Positions 1-12,078 are shown, counted from the stretch's first letter. The stretch: 64,000 nucleotides of DNA from Microstegium vimineum (GCA_022036555.1 CM039130.1:3668897-3732896); one strand, 5' to 3'. The notes: generated by a model from the sequence alone, not told the origin. Program-made: numbers and translations.

Positions 1-900
1 CATGCTTCTTGCTTTAGCTTTGGTGACCTTCCTTCCAAGGATCATCCCATGGTAAGTCACAACGGCCTGGATGTGCGCCTCGTAGTGCATGTCCTTCATG
101 AGTTTTTTACATACTCTGTGAGCCACCAAAGAAGCCCTGTCCTCGCGTCCCTCCTCACATTTGAAGAAATCCTGCATATATATAGACGTGATGTATCCAT
201 TCAGTATTTCAAGAATGTCCAATAAATGCGATGTATTGAGCAATGTAGTGCGAGGAAGACATACCCACAACTCGGCCTTCACCTGCTCCGCCTTGTTGGC
301 GAATGCCCTGCCATTCTTGATCATCGATGGCGACGATGTAGTGCTCAAACGTGTAAGCCGGCATCACAACTCCAACGTACACAACTAGGCTAGGGAAGTG
401 TTCCCTGCACAGAAGACCTAGGATGCGATTGACTTGGCATGTGTGGTCACCTGCACCCACAATCGTCCAACTCCTTCCCAAGTGATTAAGAAAAAATATT
501 AATTTCAATTGTGATTTTCAACATATCATATGAAGAAGTAGTGACAACATACAAAGTTACTTACTTTTCCACACCAGGTCGAATTACCAGGCGTCTCAGA
601 AGAGGGATGGGTCACTAAGGGAGGTTTACGGGACCTCGTAAGTAGACACCCGACGAAGCAGAGGAAGTGTAACCCCCTACTCGTGCCTCCACATCGTCGT
701 CATCCCCCGCCTCCACCTCGTTGTCATCCCCTGCCTCTACCTTGTTGTCATTCCCCTATGGCTGCTCCTCCTCCTGTGGCTGCTCCTCCTCCTGCGGCGT
801 GGCGGGAGGTGACGAGCGCCTCCTGCGGGTGCTCCTCCTCCTCCTCATCTCTGACAACTCCGGGTAAAGTGAGGTGACCCTCCTAAACCCTTCGCCCACC
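1..900 (-). pseudogene. CACTA second ORF (TNPA-like / plant transposase), 5' part, degraded
   Basis: On the minus strand a low-complexity Arg/Ser/Pro/Glu-rich N-terminal region (about 880-640) is followed by YLRGP, then a stretch around 508-209 reading GDHTCQVNRILGLLCREHFP and MPAYTFEHY. These are the conserved words I know from the second gene of grass CACTA elements, downstream of TNP2. The reading is broken: a stop interrupts the acidic repeats near 750 and another follows YLRGPVNLP. The gene continues off the left edge. In En/Spm-type elements the second gene supplies the DNA-binding partner of TNP2; that role here is inferred from position and resemblance only. Confidence 0.65.
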
Positions 901-1182
901 ATCTTCAATCACATGCATGTATTACAAAAAAAGATTAAACCAATAAGCATAGATAAAGAAGACATACTTAGAAAGAGATGCAAAATAAACAAAACATAAT
1001 TATAAAATAACATAGTATTATATGTATTAGAAATAATCTTCATGATCGGGATTAGCTAGATCATAAGTCTCATCATCACTATCAACCATGTTGAAATAAT
1101 CAACACTATCCGAATGAGCAATGTTATCATCATTGTCATTGCCTAAATGTAATCCCTCAAGTAATTGTAAGTCCTTCACATT

Positions 1183-3496
1183 TTACACCTCATCTTCAGC
1201 CTCCTCGTCAACAACCCTTTCATTGTCTATTTCCATTCCGATCACTTCGGTTAAGTCTATCTCAAACCTCCCTTCTAGCCCATCTTCTTGAAAGAACTCT
1301 CCATCATATGTGTTTGGGTTGAAGTTGTAATCTTCATCGTTTGGGATAGGTACTTTACTGTGTGGCGATACCTTGTGCACAATATCCCAACCCTTAAGAC
1401 GGTCATCCGTTTGGCACGGGTATGACATATAATAAACTTGCATGGCCTGTTGAGTCACAATATAGACATCATCTCCTAGATAGATGGAATCCCATCAAAT
1501 TTTGACTAGCCCTAGGTTAGGGGTCTCGTTACTTCAGGATCAAACTAATGGCATTTGAATCTGACAGGATTAAGAGGTTTGCAACCATGAAACTTGAGTT
1601 CATATATTTCTTCAATTCTTCCATAATACTCGACCCCATCAAGACCGGGCGTAAAAACTCTAGAACTTGTGGTTCTTCAATTGGGCCGACTCCCCTCATA
1701 GCTTGTTGTGTGAAAGCGATATCCATTCATGTCATAACTGATAAATGACCTAACCCTATAGCCAAAGCCATCGGTAACCTGTCTCAACTCGACACTCATA
1801 AACGCATCCCTAGCCTACAAGCTCAAGCAGATAGATTGTTATATTATTTGCATGTATGAGCAACTTGGAATGTCAAACTAAGTACTAGCTAAATTGGACG
1901 GTACCTTCTGTTTGAACCCAGAAATGAAATCAGGCATTCCATTTCCCGCACCCTTTTTAAGAAGGGTTTCAGATTCTTGCAGGGTAGGATCCCTTGAGCG
2001 ACACTAGAATTGACAAAGAAATTCCTTGTACCAACAAGAAACAAGGGGTTGAATGCAGAAAAGTGACGGCGTATTGAACAAGTTCGTTGAGAACTTACCG
2101 CATGTATGGCTCCACTTGGTCAAGGTTGGTCAACACATATAGCATGATAGTGCACCACTATTCATGTTTCAAGGTCTTGGGGTCCATGTACTTGCGCTTC
2201 CAATTTGCCCTCGGAAAAGGCTGAGGTTCGATTCATTTTCGCTAGTATTGTAACGAGGGGGTGGATTATGCACGCTTGGAAGGTTGTCACCATAGTATGT
2301 TGTTGTGAAGTTTGACACCTCCTCCAGAATGTATGCCTCTGCAATGGAAGCCTCAATTTTGGCTTTATTTTTACATTTACTTTGAAGAACCTTTAGACAT
2401 CTCTCGATTGGATAGCACCAATGGCCCTACACAGGCCCCCCATTCATGCCTCATATGGGAGGTGCAAAATCAAATGCTGCATCAGATTGAAGAAGCTAGG
2501 TGGAAAGATCTTCTCCAACTTATAGAGCAACATAGGTGCCACTCTTTCCAAGTTTGCAATCATGGTCCGAGATAACTCCTTTTCACAAAGTTGGCGAAAG
2601 AAATAGATCAACTCTGCCATCACTAGCCAGACATGGTTAGGGACATAGCCTCAAATCATCGCTGGAAGAAGCCACTCAATCCATAAGTGGTAGTCATGAC
2701 TCTTCATCCCATTCACTCGCATAGTAGATAAGTTCACTCCCCTCCTCAGATTCACTACATACCCATTAGGGAACATTAAGATGTGGATCCATTCTAGAAC
2801 TTCCTTCCTCTAGGGCCTGGTCAAGATGAATTTGACCTTAGGCCTTCTTCATGTCTTGCTGTGACTAGGAGGCTTCATTTCTTGGTTTGGTCTATCGCAT
2901 AACGTTGTCAGATCCACTGTAGCCTTAACATTGTCCTTTGTCTTATTAGGAATGTCCATAATTGTTGCCCAAAGTGCCTCAGCGACATTCTTTTCAGTGT
3001 GCATTACATCAATCTTATGTGGAAGAAGAAGGTCATCAAAATAGGGGAGACTCAAGAAGCCTGACTTATGAGTCCACATATGTTCCTCACCATATCCCAG
3101 AAAACCACCTTCTTCTTGATTGACCTGGAGAGCATCTATCTGACCACGAACCGCGGCACTAGTCATCATCTGCGGTGCAGGGTCTGGGACTTCGACACCT
3201 TTCGTAAAGTTCTTGATGTCTTGTCTATATGCATGCTCAAGAGGGAGGAATTGACGATGTTTGTCAAACAAAGAATACTTCCCACCCTTCTGTAACCAAA
3301 TGAACTTCAGAGCTGCCTTGCATACTAGGCATGGGAACTTTCTGTGAACACACTAGGCGCAGCATATCCCATACGCAAGGAAGTCATGCAGTGAGTAATG
3401 GTACAACACACGCATTTTGATGTTTGTCTTTGAAGCTCGATCGTATGTCCATACCCCTTCCTCCCAAGCACAGACCAAATCATCACACACAGGCTC
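1183..3496 (-). pseudogene. TNP2: TNP2 transposase, C-terminal two thirds (piece 3)
   Basis: Directly after the Gypsy-1 target duplication the minus strand reads WEEGVWTYDRASK, then FDKHRQFLPLEHAYRQDIKN and, at 3060-2880, HKIDVMHTEKNVAEALWAT and IPNKTKDNVKATVDL, which are hallmark words of the plant TNP2 transposase (tnp2 family). Around 1458-1183 follow YYMSYP, VHKVSPHSK, VPNDEDYN-like residues and GEFFQEDGLEGRFEIDLTE, the conserved C-terminal block of grass TNP2 proteins. Between 2850 and 1460 similarity is patchy, with frameshifts and probably introns. TNP2 binds the element ends and cuts them. It continues from piece 2 across the Gypsy-1 insertion. It cannot make a functional protein. Confidence 0.85.
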
Positions 3497-3501
3497 CATG
3501 A
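3497..3501. repeat. Target-site duplication catga, left copy (Gypsy-1)
   Basis: The 5 bases catga directly precede the LTR start tgatgtgaac at 3502. The same 5 bases follow the other LTR at 11136-11140. An exact 5-bp duplication is the footprint of a Ty3/Gypsy integrase and fixes the element borders. Confidence 0.9.
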
Positions 3502-4423
3502 TGATGTGAACAAGGGTGGTCCGATCTTCCGAAAGGTTCTGGTAACTCTCGATTTGGCGGAAATGAGATACAATTCGATCCGGCTTCCGAACAACACGAT
3601 CTGAAACCCCACAATCGCAACACCATGTCTCCTCTGGTTATCAACCGGCGTTGCACGATTGACCTCGCCAAGAAGGCTAAGTACTTTGCCTTTGAATCGA
3701 AGAACACAAGCAAGAACAAGGAAGAATGCAACCAATTTGCAGATGAATGATTAATCTCACGAGTTGGGGTCTCATAAACCGATGAAATGGCGAAATTATT
3801 CTTGACAGAATAATCTAAGCAAAACCCAAAACCTAGCGAGAGTGGTGGCAGTTGGTTATAAAGGTCTAAGGGTCATCGCCACCCCATGGACGCACCCCCC
3901 TATTGGGCTCAACGATGATACACGGCCCAACGGACCAAAAACAGTGACGCATCACCGAAACAGATTCTGGATGCTGAATTGTTTCGATGTTTCCCGATTA
4001 CTCAAAATGAATTTGGACCTAAAACTAATGTCATTGGTTTCCTTATGAAATTATCTTTCCAACCATGGGTGAATCATCGAAAACGGAGTCCGGATGCATC
4101 CTAGGCGTCCGTTTGACTCCTCGCTGGTCCTCGACTCCGAAACAGGCTCGAAGTCGACTTTGTTTGGGCCTCCACCTTGACTTGGGCGCCCTTGCTGGTA
4201 CTCCATGCCTCCAAGCCCTCCCTTATGCATTCTCTGGTCCCCTGCATGATTCCTATGTACAATATAATCATTAGGTAGCAATCTATTCTCGAAATCATAT
4301 AAAGACTTGCTTAGGAATGAGCTCACCGGTAAATTTAATTGTCGCGCGCGAGCTCTTGTGATTGGACCTTGAATGTCCAGTGAAGGATCATCGTGTGTAT
4401 CCGAAGGAGTGATGTCCTCATCA
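3502..4423 (-). repeat. Gypsy-1 3' LTR
   Basis: It begins TGATGTGAAC and ends CCTCATCA (TG...CA), and aligns along its length to 10250-11135. It lies at the 3' end of the minus-strand element. The pol reading frame continues across it to a stop at 4051. It is about 36 bp longer than its partner. Confidence 0.9.
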
Positions 4424-5735
4424 TCCTCCCCCTCTTGAATTGGAGTTGTCCTTGACTCAAGGTCATCTTCTTCTCCCAAATATGGCTTCAAATCTGAAAT
4501 GTTGAAAGAAGGACTAACCCCGAACTCGGGTGGCAACTCAAGTTTGTATGCATTATCATTTATTTTTTCAATAATTTTATATGGACCCGCATCTCTTGGC
4601 ATTAATTTTGACTTACACAGCTCTGGAAATCTATCTTTTCTCAAATGTAACCATACTAAATCACCCGGTTCAAGTTTAACTTCTTTTCTACATTTACTAC
4701 CAGCAATTCTATACTTTTCATTCATCTTTTCAATATTTTCTTTAGTGGTTTCATGCAACTTACGAATAAATTCAGCACGTGCAATAGCATCACTATGTGT
4801 TCTTTCATTGGTAGGTAAAGGCAAAAGATCAATTGGAGCACGAGGGTTAAAACCATACACTACCTGAAAAGGACTTACCTTGGTGGTAGAATGTGTGACC
4901 CGATTGTAAGCAAACTCCACATGAGGCAAACAGTCTTCCCACATCTTTAAATTTTTCTTCAAAATAGCTCTCAACATGGTGCCCAAAGTATGGTTCACTA
5001 CCTCTATTTTCCATCGGTTTGTGGGTGACAAGTTGTTGAAAACAACAGTTTTGTACCCAACTTGTTCCATAGAGTACGCCAAAAGTGACTCAAGAATTTA
5101 GCATTGCAATCTAAAACAATAGTAGAATGCATACCATGCAAGCAAACAATCTCTTTTAAAAAGAGGTCAGCAATATAAATGGCATCATCACTTTTATGAC
5201 ATGGTATAAAATGTGTCATCTTAGAGAATCGATCTACAACCACAAAAATGTTATCCCTCCCTTTCTTAGTCCTAGGCAATCCCAAAACAATGTCCATCGA
5301 AATATCTGCCCAAGGAATAGAAGGAACAGGAAGAGGCATGTACAAACCATGCGGATTCAAGTGAGACTTAGCTTTTTGACATGTGGTGCAGCGTGCCATG
5401 AACCACTCAACATCTCTCCTCATTTGTGACCAAAAGAAGTGTGTTGCCAAAATATCCACCGTCTTCTTAGCACCAAAATGGCCCATCAGTCCTCCTTCAT
5501 GCGCTTCCTGCAACAACAACAACAGCAACAGACGAACGGAACCAACTGAAATGCACAGATGGTTAGCTCTAAATACAAAGCCATCATTTATCACAAACTT
5601 GTTCCATGTACGAACCTCTTTACAATTCAGCAACACATCTTTAAAATTGGGATTAAGCACATATTGTTCTTTTATCGATTCAAGCCCAAAAATTCGACAA
5701 TCAAGTTGGGACAACATAGTATATCGTCTAGACAA
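4051..5735 (-). pseudogene. pol: Gypsy-1 integrase and C-terminal tail
   Basis: From the RNase H end the frame contains an HHCC zinc-binding region (HEGGLMGHFGAKK ... CTTCQKAK, about 5520-5380) and the catalytic core. First Asp is in SMDIVLG, second in VLDCNAKF (normally within a SDRD-type motif), and the Glu is in IEVVNHTLG after QTDG. A frameshift near 5010-5080 separates the second Asp from the Glu half. The C-terminal half has GDLVWLHLRKDRFP and LMPRDAGPYKI, the GPY/F module. Then comes an acidic tail that runs through the polypurine tract and about 370 bp of the LTR. I see no convincing chromodomain. It integrates retroviral-type cDNA; here it is inactive. Confidence 0.88.
4424..4437 (-). 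promoter_or_regulatory. Gypsy-1 polypurine tract
   Basis: The minus strand reads AAGAGGGGGAGGA immediately upstream of the 3' LTR. This is the primer for plus-strand DNA synthesis. It lies inside the pol reading frame, where it is translated as part of Gln-Glu-Gly-Glu-Asp. Confidence 0.8.
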
Positions 5736-5746
5736 AGCATCCGCAA

Positions 5747-6900
5747 TTATATTATCCTTTCCTTTCTTGTGTTTGATAACATAAGGAAAAGATTCAATAA
5801 ATGCAACCCACTTAGCATTCTACGATTCAGATTATTTTGAGAACGAAGATACTTAAGCGATTCATGATCTGAATGTATAACAAATTCCTTAGGCCATAAA
5901 TAATGACGCCACGTCTCTAAGGAACATACAAGTGCATACAATTCCTTATCATATGTAGAGTAATTAAGAACAGGGCCATGTAATTTTTCGCTAAAGTATG
6001 CAACGGGCTTACTTTCTTGCATCAACACACCTCCATTGCCAACTCCACTAGCATCACATTCTAGCTCAAAAGTCTTACCAAAGTTTGGAAGTTGTAGCAA
6101 TGGCGCGTGCGTTAGCTTGTCCTTCAAAGTTTCAAAGGAATCCTCTTGTGCCTTAGCCCATTTGAACACCACACCTTTATTTGTCAACTCGTGCAAGGGG
6201 GCAGCAATGGCGCTAAAATCCTTGATGAAGCGATGATAGAAACCTGCTAGACCAAGAAAGCTTCTCACCTGTGTGATGGTTTGGGGAACCGGCCAGCTCT
6301 TTATGGATTCAATTTTTAGCTCATCCACCTGTATTCCCTGTGGAGTAACAACATAATCAAGAAAAGCGATTCGATCAGTGCAAAAGATGCACTTCTCAAG
6401 GTTACCAAATAAACGTGCATCACGTAAAGCATTAAAAACAACACGTAAGTGATCCATATGTTCTTCCAAAGACTTGCTATAAATCAATATATCATCAAAG
6501 TAAACCACCACAAATCGCCCAATAAAAGCTCTTAAAACTTCATTCATCAATCTCATGAAAGTACTAGGAGCATTAGTTAAACCAAAAGGCATTACTAACC
6601 ACTCATATAATCCGAATTTAGTTTTGAAAGTTGTTTTCCATTTATCTCCAAGTTTCATTCTAATTTGGTGGTAGCCACTACGCAAGTCAACCTTTGTGAA
6701 AATTACAGAGCCACACAACTCATCAAGCATTTCATCAAGCCTACGAATAGGATGACGATATCGAATAGTAATATTATTAATAGCTCTACAATCAACACAC
6801 ATACGCCAAGAACCATCTTTCTTAGGAACCAAAACTATAGGAATGGCACAAGGACTAAGGCTTTCATGTACATACCCACAGTCCAAAAGCTCTTGGACTT
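5747..6900 (-). pseudogene. pol: Gypsy-1 reverse transcriptase and RNase H
   Basis: One minus-strand frame carries the RT blocks in order: PIVLVPKKDGSWRMCVDCRA, FTKVDLRSGYHQIR, MPFGLTNAPSTFM and the active site YFDDILIYS. RNase H follows, with FELECDASGVGNGGVL, VAYFSEKL and the DKELYALV region, ending near the ADALS-type linker at 5750. The frame is continuous with the protease frame to its right except for a TGA at about 6904 (Glu-Ile-Gln-stop-Gln-Val), which replaces a residue of the RT entry motif, probably Arg (CGA to TGA). A frameshift near 5800 separates it from the integrase frame. Confidence 0.9.
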
Positions 6901-6901
6901 G

Positions 6902-7711
6902 TCACTGAATTTCATTAGTCTCCTCATAGTTGGTTCGATAAGCAGCACGGTTGGGCAATGTTGCTCCTGGAATCAAATTAATTTGATGCTCTATTCTTCT
7001 CATAGGTGGCAGCCCCGAGGGTATCTTAGCTAGAAAAACATCCTCATACTCCTGCAAAAGGTTAGTGGCAATAGGAGGTATCGATCTAACAACATCATCA
7101 AGCGAAAACAAGGCACGTTTGCAAACCAATGTATAGCAAATATCATCATCAGAAATTTCAGAAAGGTCACTTTTTCTTGGCAGCATAACTGCACCCTTCA
7201 ATTTAATTCCCGTGGCCTTAGAAATAGGTGCCAATTTATCCTTTTTAGGTGGGTAAACCGAATTAGCAACTTGTTCATTTTTAGATTTAGCATTACTCAA
7301 ACTAGTAGCTCGTTCTTTATCAGCTTGTACAATTTCAGCAGGGGTCATAGGAACCATAGTAATTTTCTTTCTTTTATGCATAAAAGTATATGTATTACTT
7401 CTACCATGGTGTATAGCATCATTATCAAATTCCCAAGGACGACCCAATAAAAGTGAACAAGCTTCCATAGGTACCACATCACAATCAGCATAATCAAAGT
7501 ATGATCCGATGGAAAAAGAAACTCTGCAAGTTTGGGTTACCTTAGCCTTTCCAGCATCATTAAACCGCCGAAGGTTATATGGATGGGGGTGTTGTCGTGT
7601 GGTCAAACCAAGCTTCTTGACCAAATTTGAACTCACCAAGTTATTGCAACTACCTCCATCGATGATGACACGTGCTTGTCGATTGTTGATGATGAAGAAA
7701 ATCTGGAACAA
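6902..7711 (-). pseudogene. pol: Gypsy-1 aspartic protease region
   Basis: The minus-strand frame reads ARVIIDGGSCNNLVS, a retropepsin catalytic motif (Asp-Gly-Gly in place of Asp-Ser/Thr-Gly), followed by DVVPMEACSLLLGRPW, the hydrophobic-Gly motif of the second half of the fold. About 170 residues of Lys/Ser-rich linker follow, then the RT entry ending EETNEIQ. This domain cleaves the gag-pol polyprotein. DGG at this position occurs in several plant chromoviruses, so it is not by itself proof of inactivation; the frameshift before it and the stop after it are. Confidence 0.82.
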
Positions 7712-7732
7712 GTTATGGTATTGCAGGTTATC

Positions 7733-8017
7733 TCATTGTTGTACCTTTGTGCTTAGCACTCGCTGCACAATGATGCTCATGTAGGTCGATGTATCATCAC
7801 TTCCCACAACCTTGTTGCTCTCTTGCACAACTGGTTCTTCTTCATCATCTTCCTCAATGTCCAAGGCGCTGATGTATCCATCTTCCGTAGCCATGTATGC
7901 CCGCTGACTTGGGCATTCCTTCCGCATATGACCAAATCCATGGCAGCGGTAGCACTGAATGCTAGAGGTGCGTCCTATGGATGCAACAGAGGAGGCACTC
8001 TTCGCTGGTTCCTGCAA
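7733..8017 (-). pseudogene. gag: Gypsy-1 gag nucleocapsid (CCHC zinc knuckle)
   Basis: The minus strand reads IQCYRCHGFGHMRKECPS, a perfect C-x2-C-x4-H-x4-C knuckle of the gag nucleocapsid that binds element RNA. An acidic segment (DIEEDDEEEP) follows. It is separated by a frame change from the capsid part to the right (8266-8634) and from the protease to the left (a stop after VQQ at 7733). Confidence 0.85.
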
Positions 8018-8224
8018 AACAGAATTTTTACATGAGCCTGAGGGTACTGTAGCAGTCGGTTTTGGTGATGTAGCTCCTCCAGCGATGCTTGCTGCTTGCT
8101 CGATGGTAGGGACGCCCTGTAAGTGGATGCCTTGGACAACCCCAATGATGGTCCTAAGCGTGGCATGTAGGTGTTGCTGGTCTTGTACTTACCCTACTTG
8201 TCACGCCCCTGTAATTCCTTCTCT

Positions 8225-9119
8225 GTAAGCATAGCAAACTGAAACAACTGGTTAACATTGTTAAATTATTTATAATCAACAATATCCTGGATTTCTCGTC
8301 TCAACCTCGAATAAAATCGACAAATAGAATCCTTGGGTCCCTCCACTACACTACAACGCATCAAGCCCTTTTGAAGCTCACCATAGTAATCCTGCACCAA
8401 TTTATCTCCTTGTTCTAAACGCATCAATTTCTTACACAGATCTCTATGGTAAGATGAAGGAACAAATCTATCATGCATAGAAACCTTAAGCTCTTCCCAT
8501 GAACGAGGTGTATTACCATGGGCAGCTAAAGCAGTCCACCAAATAATAGAAAAATCTTTAAACTCACTGGTGGCTTGTCTAACTCTATTTTCTTCGGGTA
8601 CTTGGTGGGCACTAAATTTTTGTTTTATTGTCATCTCCCAATCAAGATATACCTCAACATCATAATATCTATCAAAAGAAGGTATAGTAAACTTAATATT
8701 AGCATAAGGGTCATCGGGAGCTCGATTATTGTTACCTCGATGGTGGTGGTGGTGTCAGAATCCACCCATACCTTTGGTGTTAATGTCAAGACGACGCCTG
8801 ATTTTTTTTGCAATGTTGCCTGGTTATCAAGATTACCGTCAACATCATACAACTCAAGATCATCGTCATTGCTACCATTCGCATCGTTATTAGGAGCAGT
8901 AGCAGGACAAACTTCCAAAGTAGCTACCTTGTCGGTGATTTCTGATATCCATCTATCCAACCGCTCTAACTGGTTAGCGAGCTTGAGTTCAAGCATCGCC
9001 TTAGTGACAGCCTTGATGGCTGTCTCCTTCATGTCTTTATTGGTTTGGTCTACAATAACTTGTAGCTACTCTTGGCTAATGCACTCATTGAAATCTTTGG
9101 GCTGCCCATCACCTGACAT
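8225..9119 (-). pseudogene. gag: Gypsy-1 gag capsid region
   Basis: I place the start at the minus-strand ATG at 9119, giving MSGDGQPKDFNECISQE and then a TAG. The next part (9032-8631) is an N-terminal leader with a likely coiled segment (MLELKLANQLERLDRWI). A frameshift near 8640 leads into the retrotransposon gag capsid domain (8634-8266) with FKDFSIIWWTALAAHG, SWEELKVSMHDRFVP and LQKGLMRC. It continues in poor frame to about 8225. Capsid proteins form the virus-like particle in the cytoplasm. Broken by at least one stop and one frameshift. Confidence 0.82.
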
Positions 9120-10249
9120 TATAGACACAAAAACAGGAACAAACAGTGAAGGTTATCCCTAATAATTGCTACGCAGGTTGAGTGGTGCCTCTCAAGATGA
9201 CAGTAAAAGGAAACACCTTACCAAGGTCTTACCGATGTTCTTACCAGCAAGGCAAAGGATACCTGGAAGATGTGGAACCACGATTGCAGGGATGCAAACC
9301 TTTGCTGTCAAGAAGTATCTATAGAGCTTGGAAGGCACACAAAGAGAAATGTATATATGTGGAACACAAATCAGAAACAGATAGTAATGCTGAATTATAG
9401 TCTCAAGTGCTTGTTCTTGTTGCCGGCCTTAATGCTCCAAGTACCAGGTGTGTGATGATCAACAATAAAAAGAAACAAGTATGATGGCTAGTAAGAGGAA
9501 AAGAAACAAGGCATAAAATAGCACACGCTAACACAGCTCAGTTTGCCCTTCTCTATGTGCTCCTCTAGATATTGTTCCTCTTTAGCCCTTCTCTTTTTTC
9601 TATTTTTTGGGCTATCATTGTATTTTTAGGAAATTTTGACTTTTTATTTTTATTTTTTTTAATATTTTTTTACTTAGGAGCACTAAAGAAGTAACCATAG
9701 AAAATTTAAGCTTAAACAGGTGAAAGACGTAGCGTGTGGATTTTTCTGAAGATTGGAAAAAATGAAAAAAAAATTGGAAGGTGAAAACTCAAACTTCGGA
9801 AGCAAATTTGAGGATTTTGAGTTGGCCAAACCCGCCAAAGGTCGGGACTGACAGATCCGAAATGCCGTTTCATTACGAAAAACTCTGGGACTTTTCTGAA
9901 AACGGAGTTCGTACACGAAAGTTATGCCCGATTGAAGAATTGACTCCAAATTAGAGGACAAAACAGTCCAAAAGTGGGAAAAACTTGCGGCGGTGGCTAG
10001 AAATTGATGGAAACAGTGGGGAAAAACACACGAACTAGACTCTAACTTGACCTAACCAGCAACAAAACCTCAACCAGGACACAAACTCAACACTACAGAC
10101 TCTAAAACTAAAATATGCAAAAGCTATGGTACGGAAGGGTTGTAGGACAGGAAAACGATATGGCACTGGACTATGAGACGAAGGCCAAAACACTCGAAAC
10201 TAAGGGTAGATATGAACCTGACGGTATACCTGAAGCTTTGATTATCACT
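9120..10249 (-). other. Gypsy-1 5' leader, no gene seen
   Basis: This stretch lies between the 5' LTR and gag. It holds an AT-rich patch (about 9590-9680) and no convincing coding sequence. Next to the LTR, the minus strand reads TGATAATCAAAGCTTC, which I read as a decayed match to the TGGTATCAGAGC primer site for initiator methionine tRNA (about 10234-10248). Confidence 0.6.
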
Positions 10250-11135
10250 TGATGTGAACAAGGGTGGCCCGATGTTCCAAAAGGTTCTGGTAACTCTCGA
10301 TTTGGCGGAAACGAGACACAATTTGATCCGGCTTCCAAACAACACGACCCGAAACCCCGCAATCGCAGCACCACATCTCCTCTGGTTATCAACCGGCATT
10401 GCACGGTTGACCTCGCCAAAAAGGCTAAGTCCTTTGCCTGCGAATCGAAGAACACAAGCAAGAACAAGAAAGAATAATCATGAGTTGGGGTCTCACAAAC
10501 CGATGAAACGGTAAAATTGTTCTTGATAGAATAATCTAAGTAAAACCCAAAACCTAACGAGAGTGACGGCGGCTGGTTATAAAGGTCTAAGGGTCGTCGC
10601 CACCCCTGGATGCGCCACTCTATTGGGCTTAACGACGATACACGGCCCAACGGACCAAAAATAGTGACGCACCACCGGAACAGATTCTGGATGCTGAATT
10701 GTTTTGACGTTTCCTGATTACTCAAAAGTAATCTGGACCTCAAACCAATTCCGTTGGTTTCCTTATGAAATTATCTTTCCAACCATGGGTGGATCGTAGA
10801 AAATGGAGTCCGGATGCGACCTGGGTATCCGTTTTACTCCTCGCTGGTCCTGGACTCCGAAATAGGCTCGAAGTCGACTTTGTTTGGGCCTCCACCTTGA
10901 CTTGGGCGCCCTTGCTAGTCCTCCAAGCCCTCCCTTATGCATTCCCTAGTCCTCTACATGATTCCTATGTATAATATAATCATTAGGTAGCAATCTATTC
11001 TCGAAATCATATAAAGACTTGTTTAGGAACGAGCTCACCTGTAAATTTAATTGTCGCGCGCCAGCTCTTGTGATTGGACCTTGAATGTCCAGCGGAGGAT
11101 CATCGTGTGCATCTGAAGGAGTGATGTCCTCATCA
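10250..11135 (-). repeat. Gypsy-1 5' LTR
   Basis: It starts TGATGTGAAC and ends CCTCATCA, pairs with 3502-4423, and is followed directly by the catga target duplication. It should carry the element promoter on the minus strand; I could not pick out a single convincing TATA box. Confidence 0.9.
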
Positions 11136-11140
11136 CATGA
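11136..11140. repeat. Target-site duplication catga, right copy (Gypsy-1)
   Basis: Exact match to 3497-3501. The transposase reading (MGVFM from 11141 rightward on the minus strand, then EPVCDDLV left of 3497) is continuous across the insertion if one copy is dropped. Confidence 0.9.
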
Positions 11141-12078
11141 ACACACCCATATTTTTCCTAGGTGTTCAAGAATTATCAACGACAAGAATATGTTATGTCG
11201 TTGAAGCAGGACGCTGGGGGAGATTGAGGGGGATAACAAACACTGGCCAACAAGTGTATGGGGCAGCCATCATTCCATGAGGATTGAACCTATCTGTTGC
11301 TAGAACAACACGTACATTACGAGCTTCTTTAGCTTTCTCATGATGAATGCCATCAAAGCGGGTCCATGCTTCACCATCGGATGGATGTACCATCTTGTCA
11401 GGAGTGTATCATTTGCCATTTTTGTGCCATGTCATCTGTTTCGCAGATTCCTCGGTCATGTATAGCCATTGGATCCTCGGTATGAATGGAAGGTACCGTA
11501 GGATCTTCACAGGTATCTCAAGCTGCCTCTTCTAGCCATCACCGGAGTCTACCACCAGGAACCTAGAGGATTCACACTTCGGACAGTACTTTGCGTCCGC
11601 ATGACCTTTCCTAAATAGGATGCACCCCTTCGGACAAGCATGTATTTGCTCATACAACATCTTAACTGCACGAAAGAGTTTCTGCGAATTATACATGCTC
11701 TTTGGTAGAATGTGACCCTCCAGAAGTACTGCCAATAACTATCAACATACCATCAAAAGCGTCTCGAATCAGACTAAATTGAGACTTTAACGCCATTATG
11801 CCACCAATGGCATCTAGTTGAGAAACCTTTGTCTAGCCGTGAAGGGGTTTCTGTGCTGTAGACAACATGTCATAATAGGCCTTTGCGGTTGCCTCTGGCT
11901 CCTCCTCCCTACGTCCTTCAGTGAACTGTGCTTCACGAAACTCATCTAACAAGTCTCCTACCCTAGCACTAGCATCATAATCCTCGATGCATGGTCTCAT
12001 AACCTCCTCTCTCATATGATCGACTTCACCATGGTACACCCACCGGGTATAGTCTGCCATAAATCCATTCTTCCAAAG
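11141..12078 (-). pseudogene. TNP2: TNP2 transposase, middle piece (piece 2)
   Basis: The minus strand starts LWKNGFMADYTRWVYHGE directly after the Gypsy-2 insertion. It continues with MREEVMRPCIEDYDASAR and EEEPEATAKAYYDML (12060-11830), LPKSMYNSQKLFRAVKMLYE and CPKGCILFRKGHADAKYC (11735-11560), then MVHPSDGEAWTRFD and YTCWPVFVIPLNLP (11393-11220). These are the N-terminal and zinc-ligand regions of grass TNP2 in the right order. Between 11830 and 11735 the frame is interrupted, and another shift occurs after PLNLP. It ends at the Gypsy-1 duplication. Confidence 0.88.

Larger units (their letters stand above)
3502..11135 (-). mobile_element. Gypsy-1: Ty3/Gypsy LTR retrotransposon (CRM-like chromovirus?), decayed
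   Basis: A 7.6-kb element on the minus strand with two LTRs (10250-11135 is 5', 3502-4423 is 3'), exact 5-bp target duplications, a methionine-tRNA-like primer site, a polypurine tract, and domains in the Gypsy order gag, CCHC, protease, RT, RNase H, integrase. It sits inside the CACTA TNP2 gene. All coding parts carry stops or frameshifts. The LTRs differ clearly (922 versus 886 bp with many substitutions), so it is older than Gypsy-2. The pol frame runs on through the polypurine tract into the 3' LTR, and the tail contains EGEDDED and ITRARARQLNL. That arrangement recalls centromeric (CRM) chromoviruses; the clade call is an inference. Confidence 0.93.

Noticed and set aside
683..877. Pro/His-rich plus-strand ORF
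   Set aside because: It is the antisense of the Glu/Arg-rich low-complexity part of the CACTA second gene on the minus strand.
4499..5840. Several plus-strand ORFs of 77-133 codons
   Set aside because: They are shadows of the Gypsy-1 integrase and RT frames on the minus strand and lack any motif.
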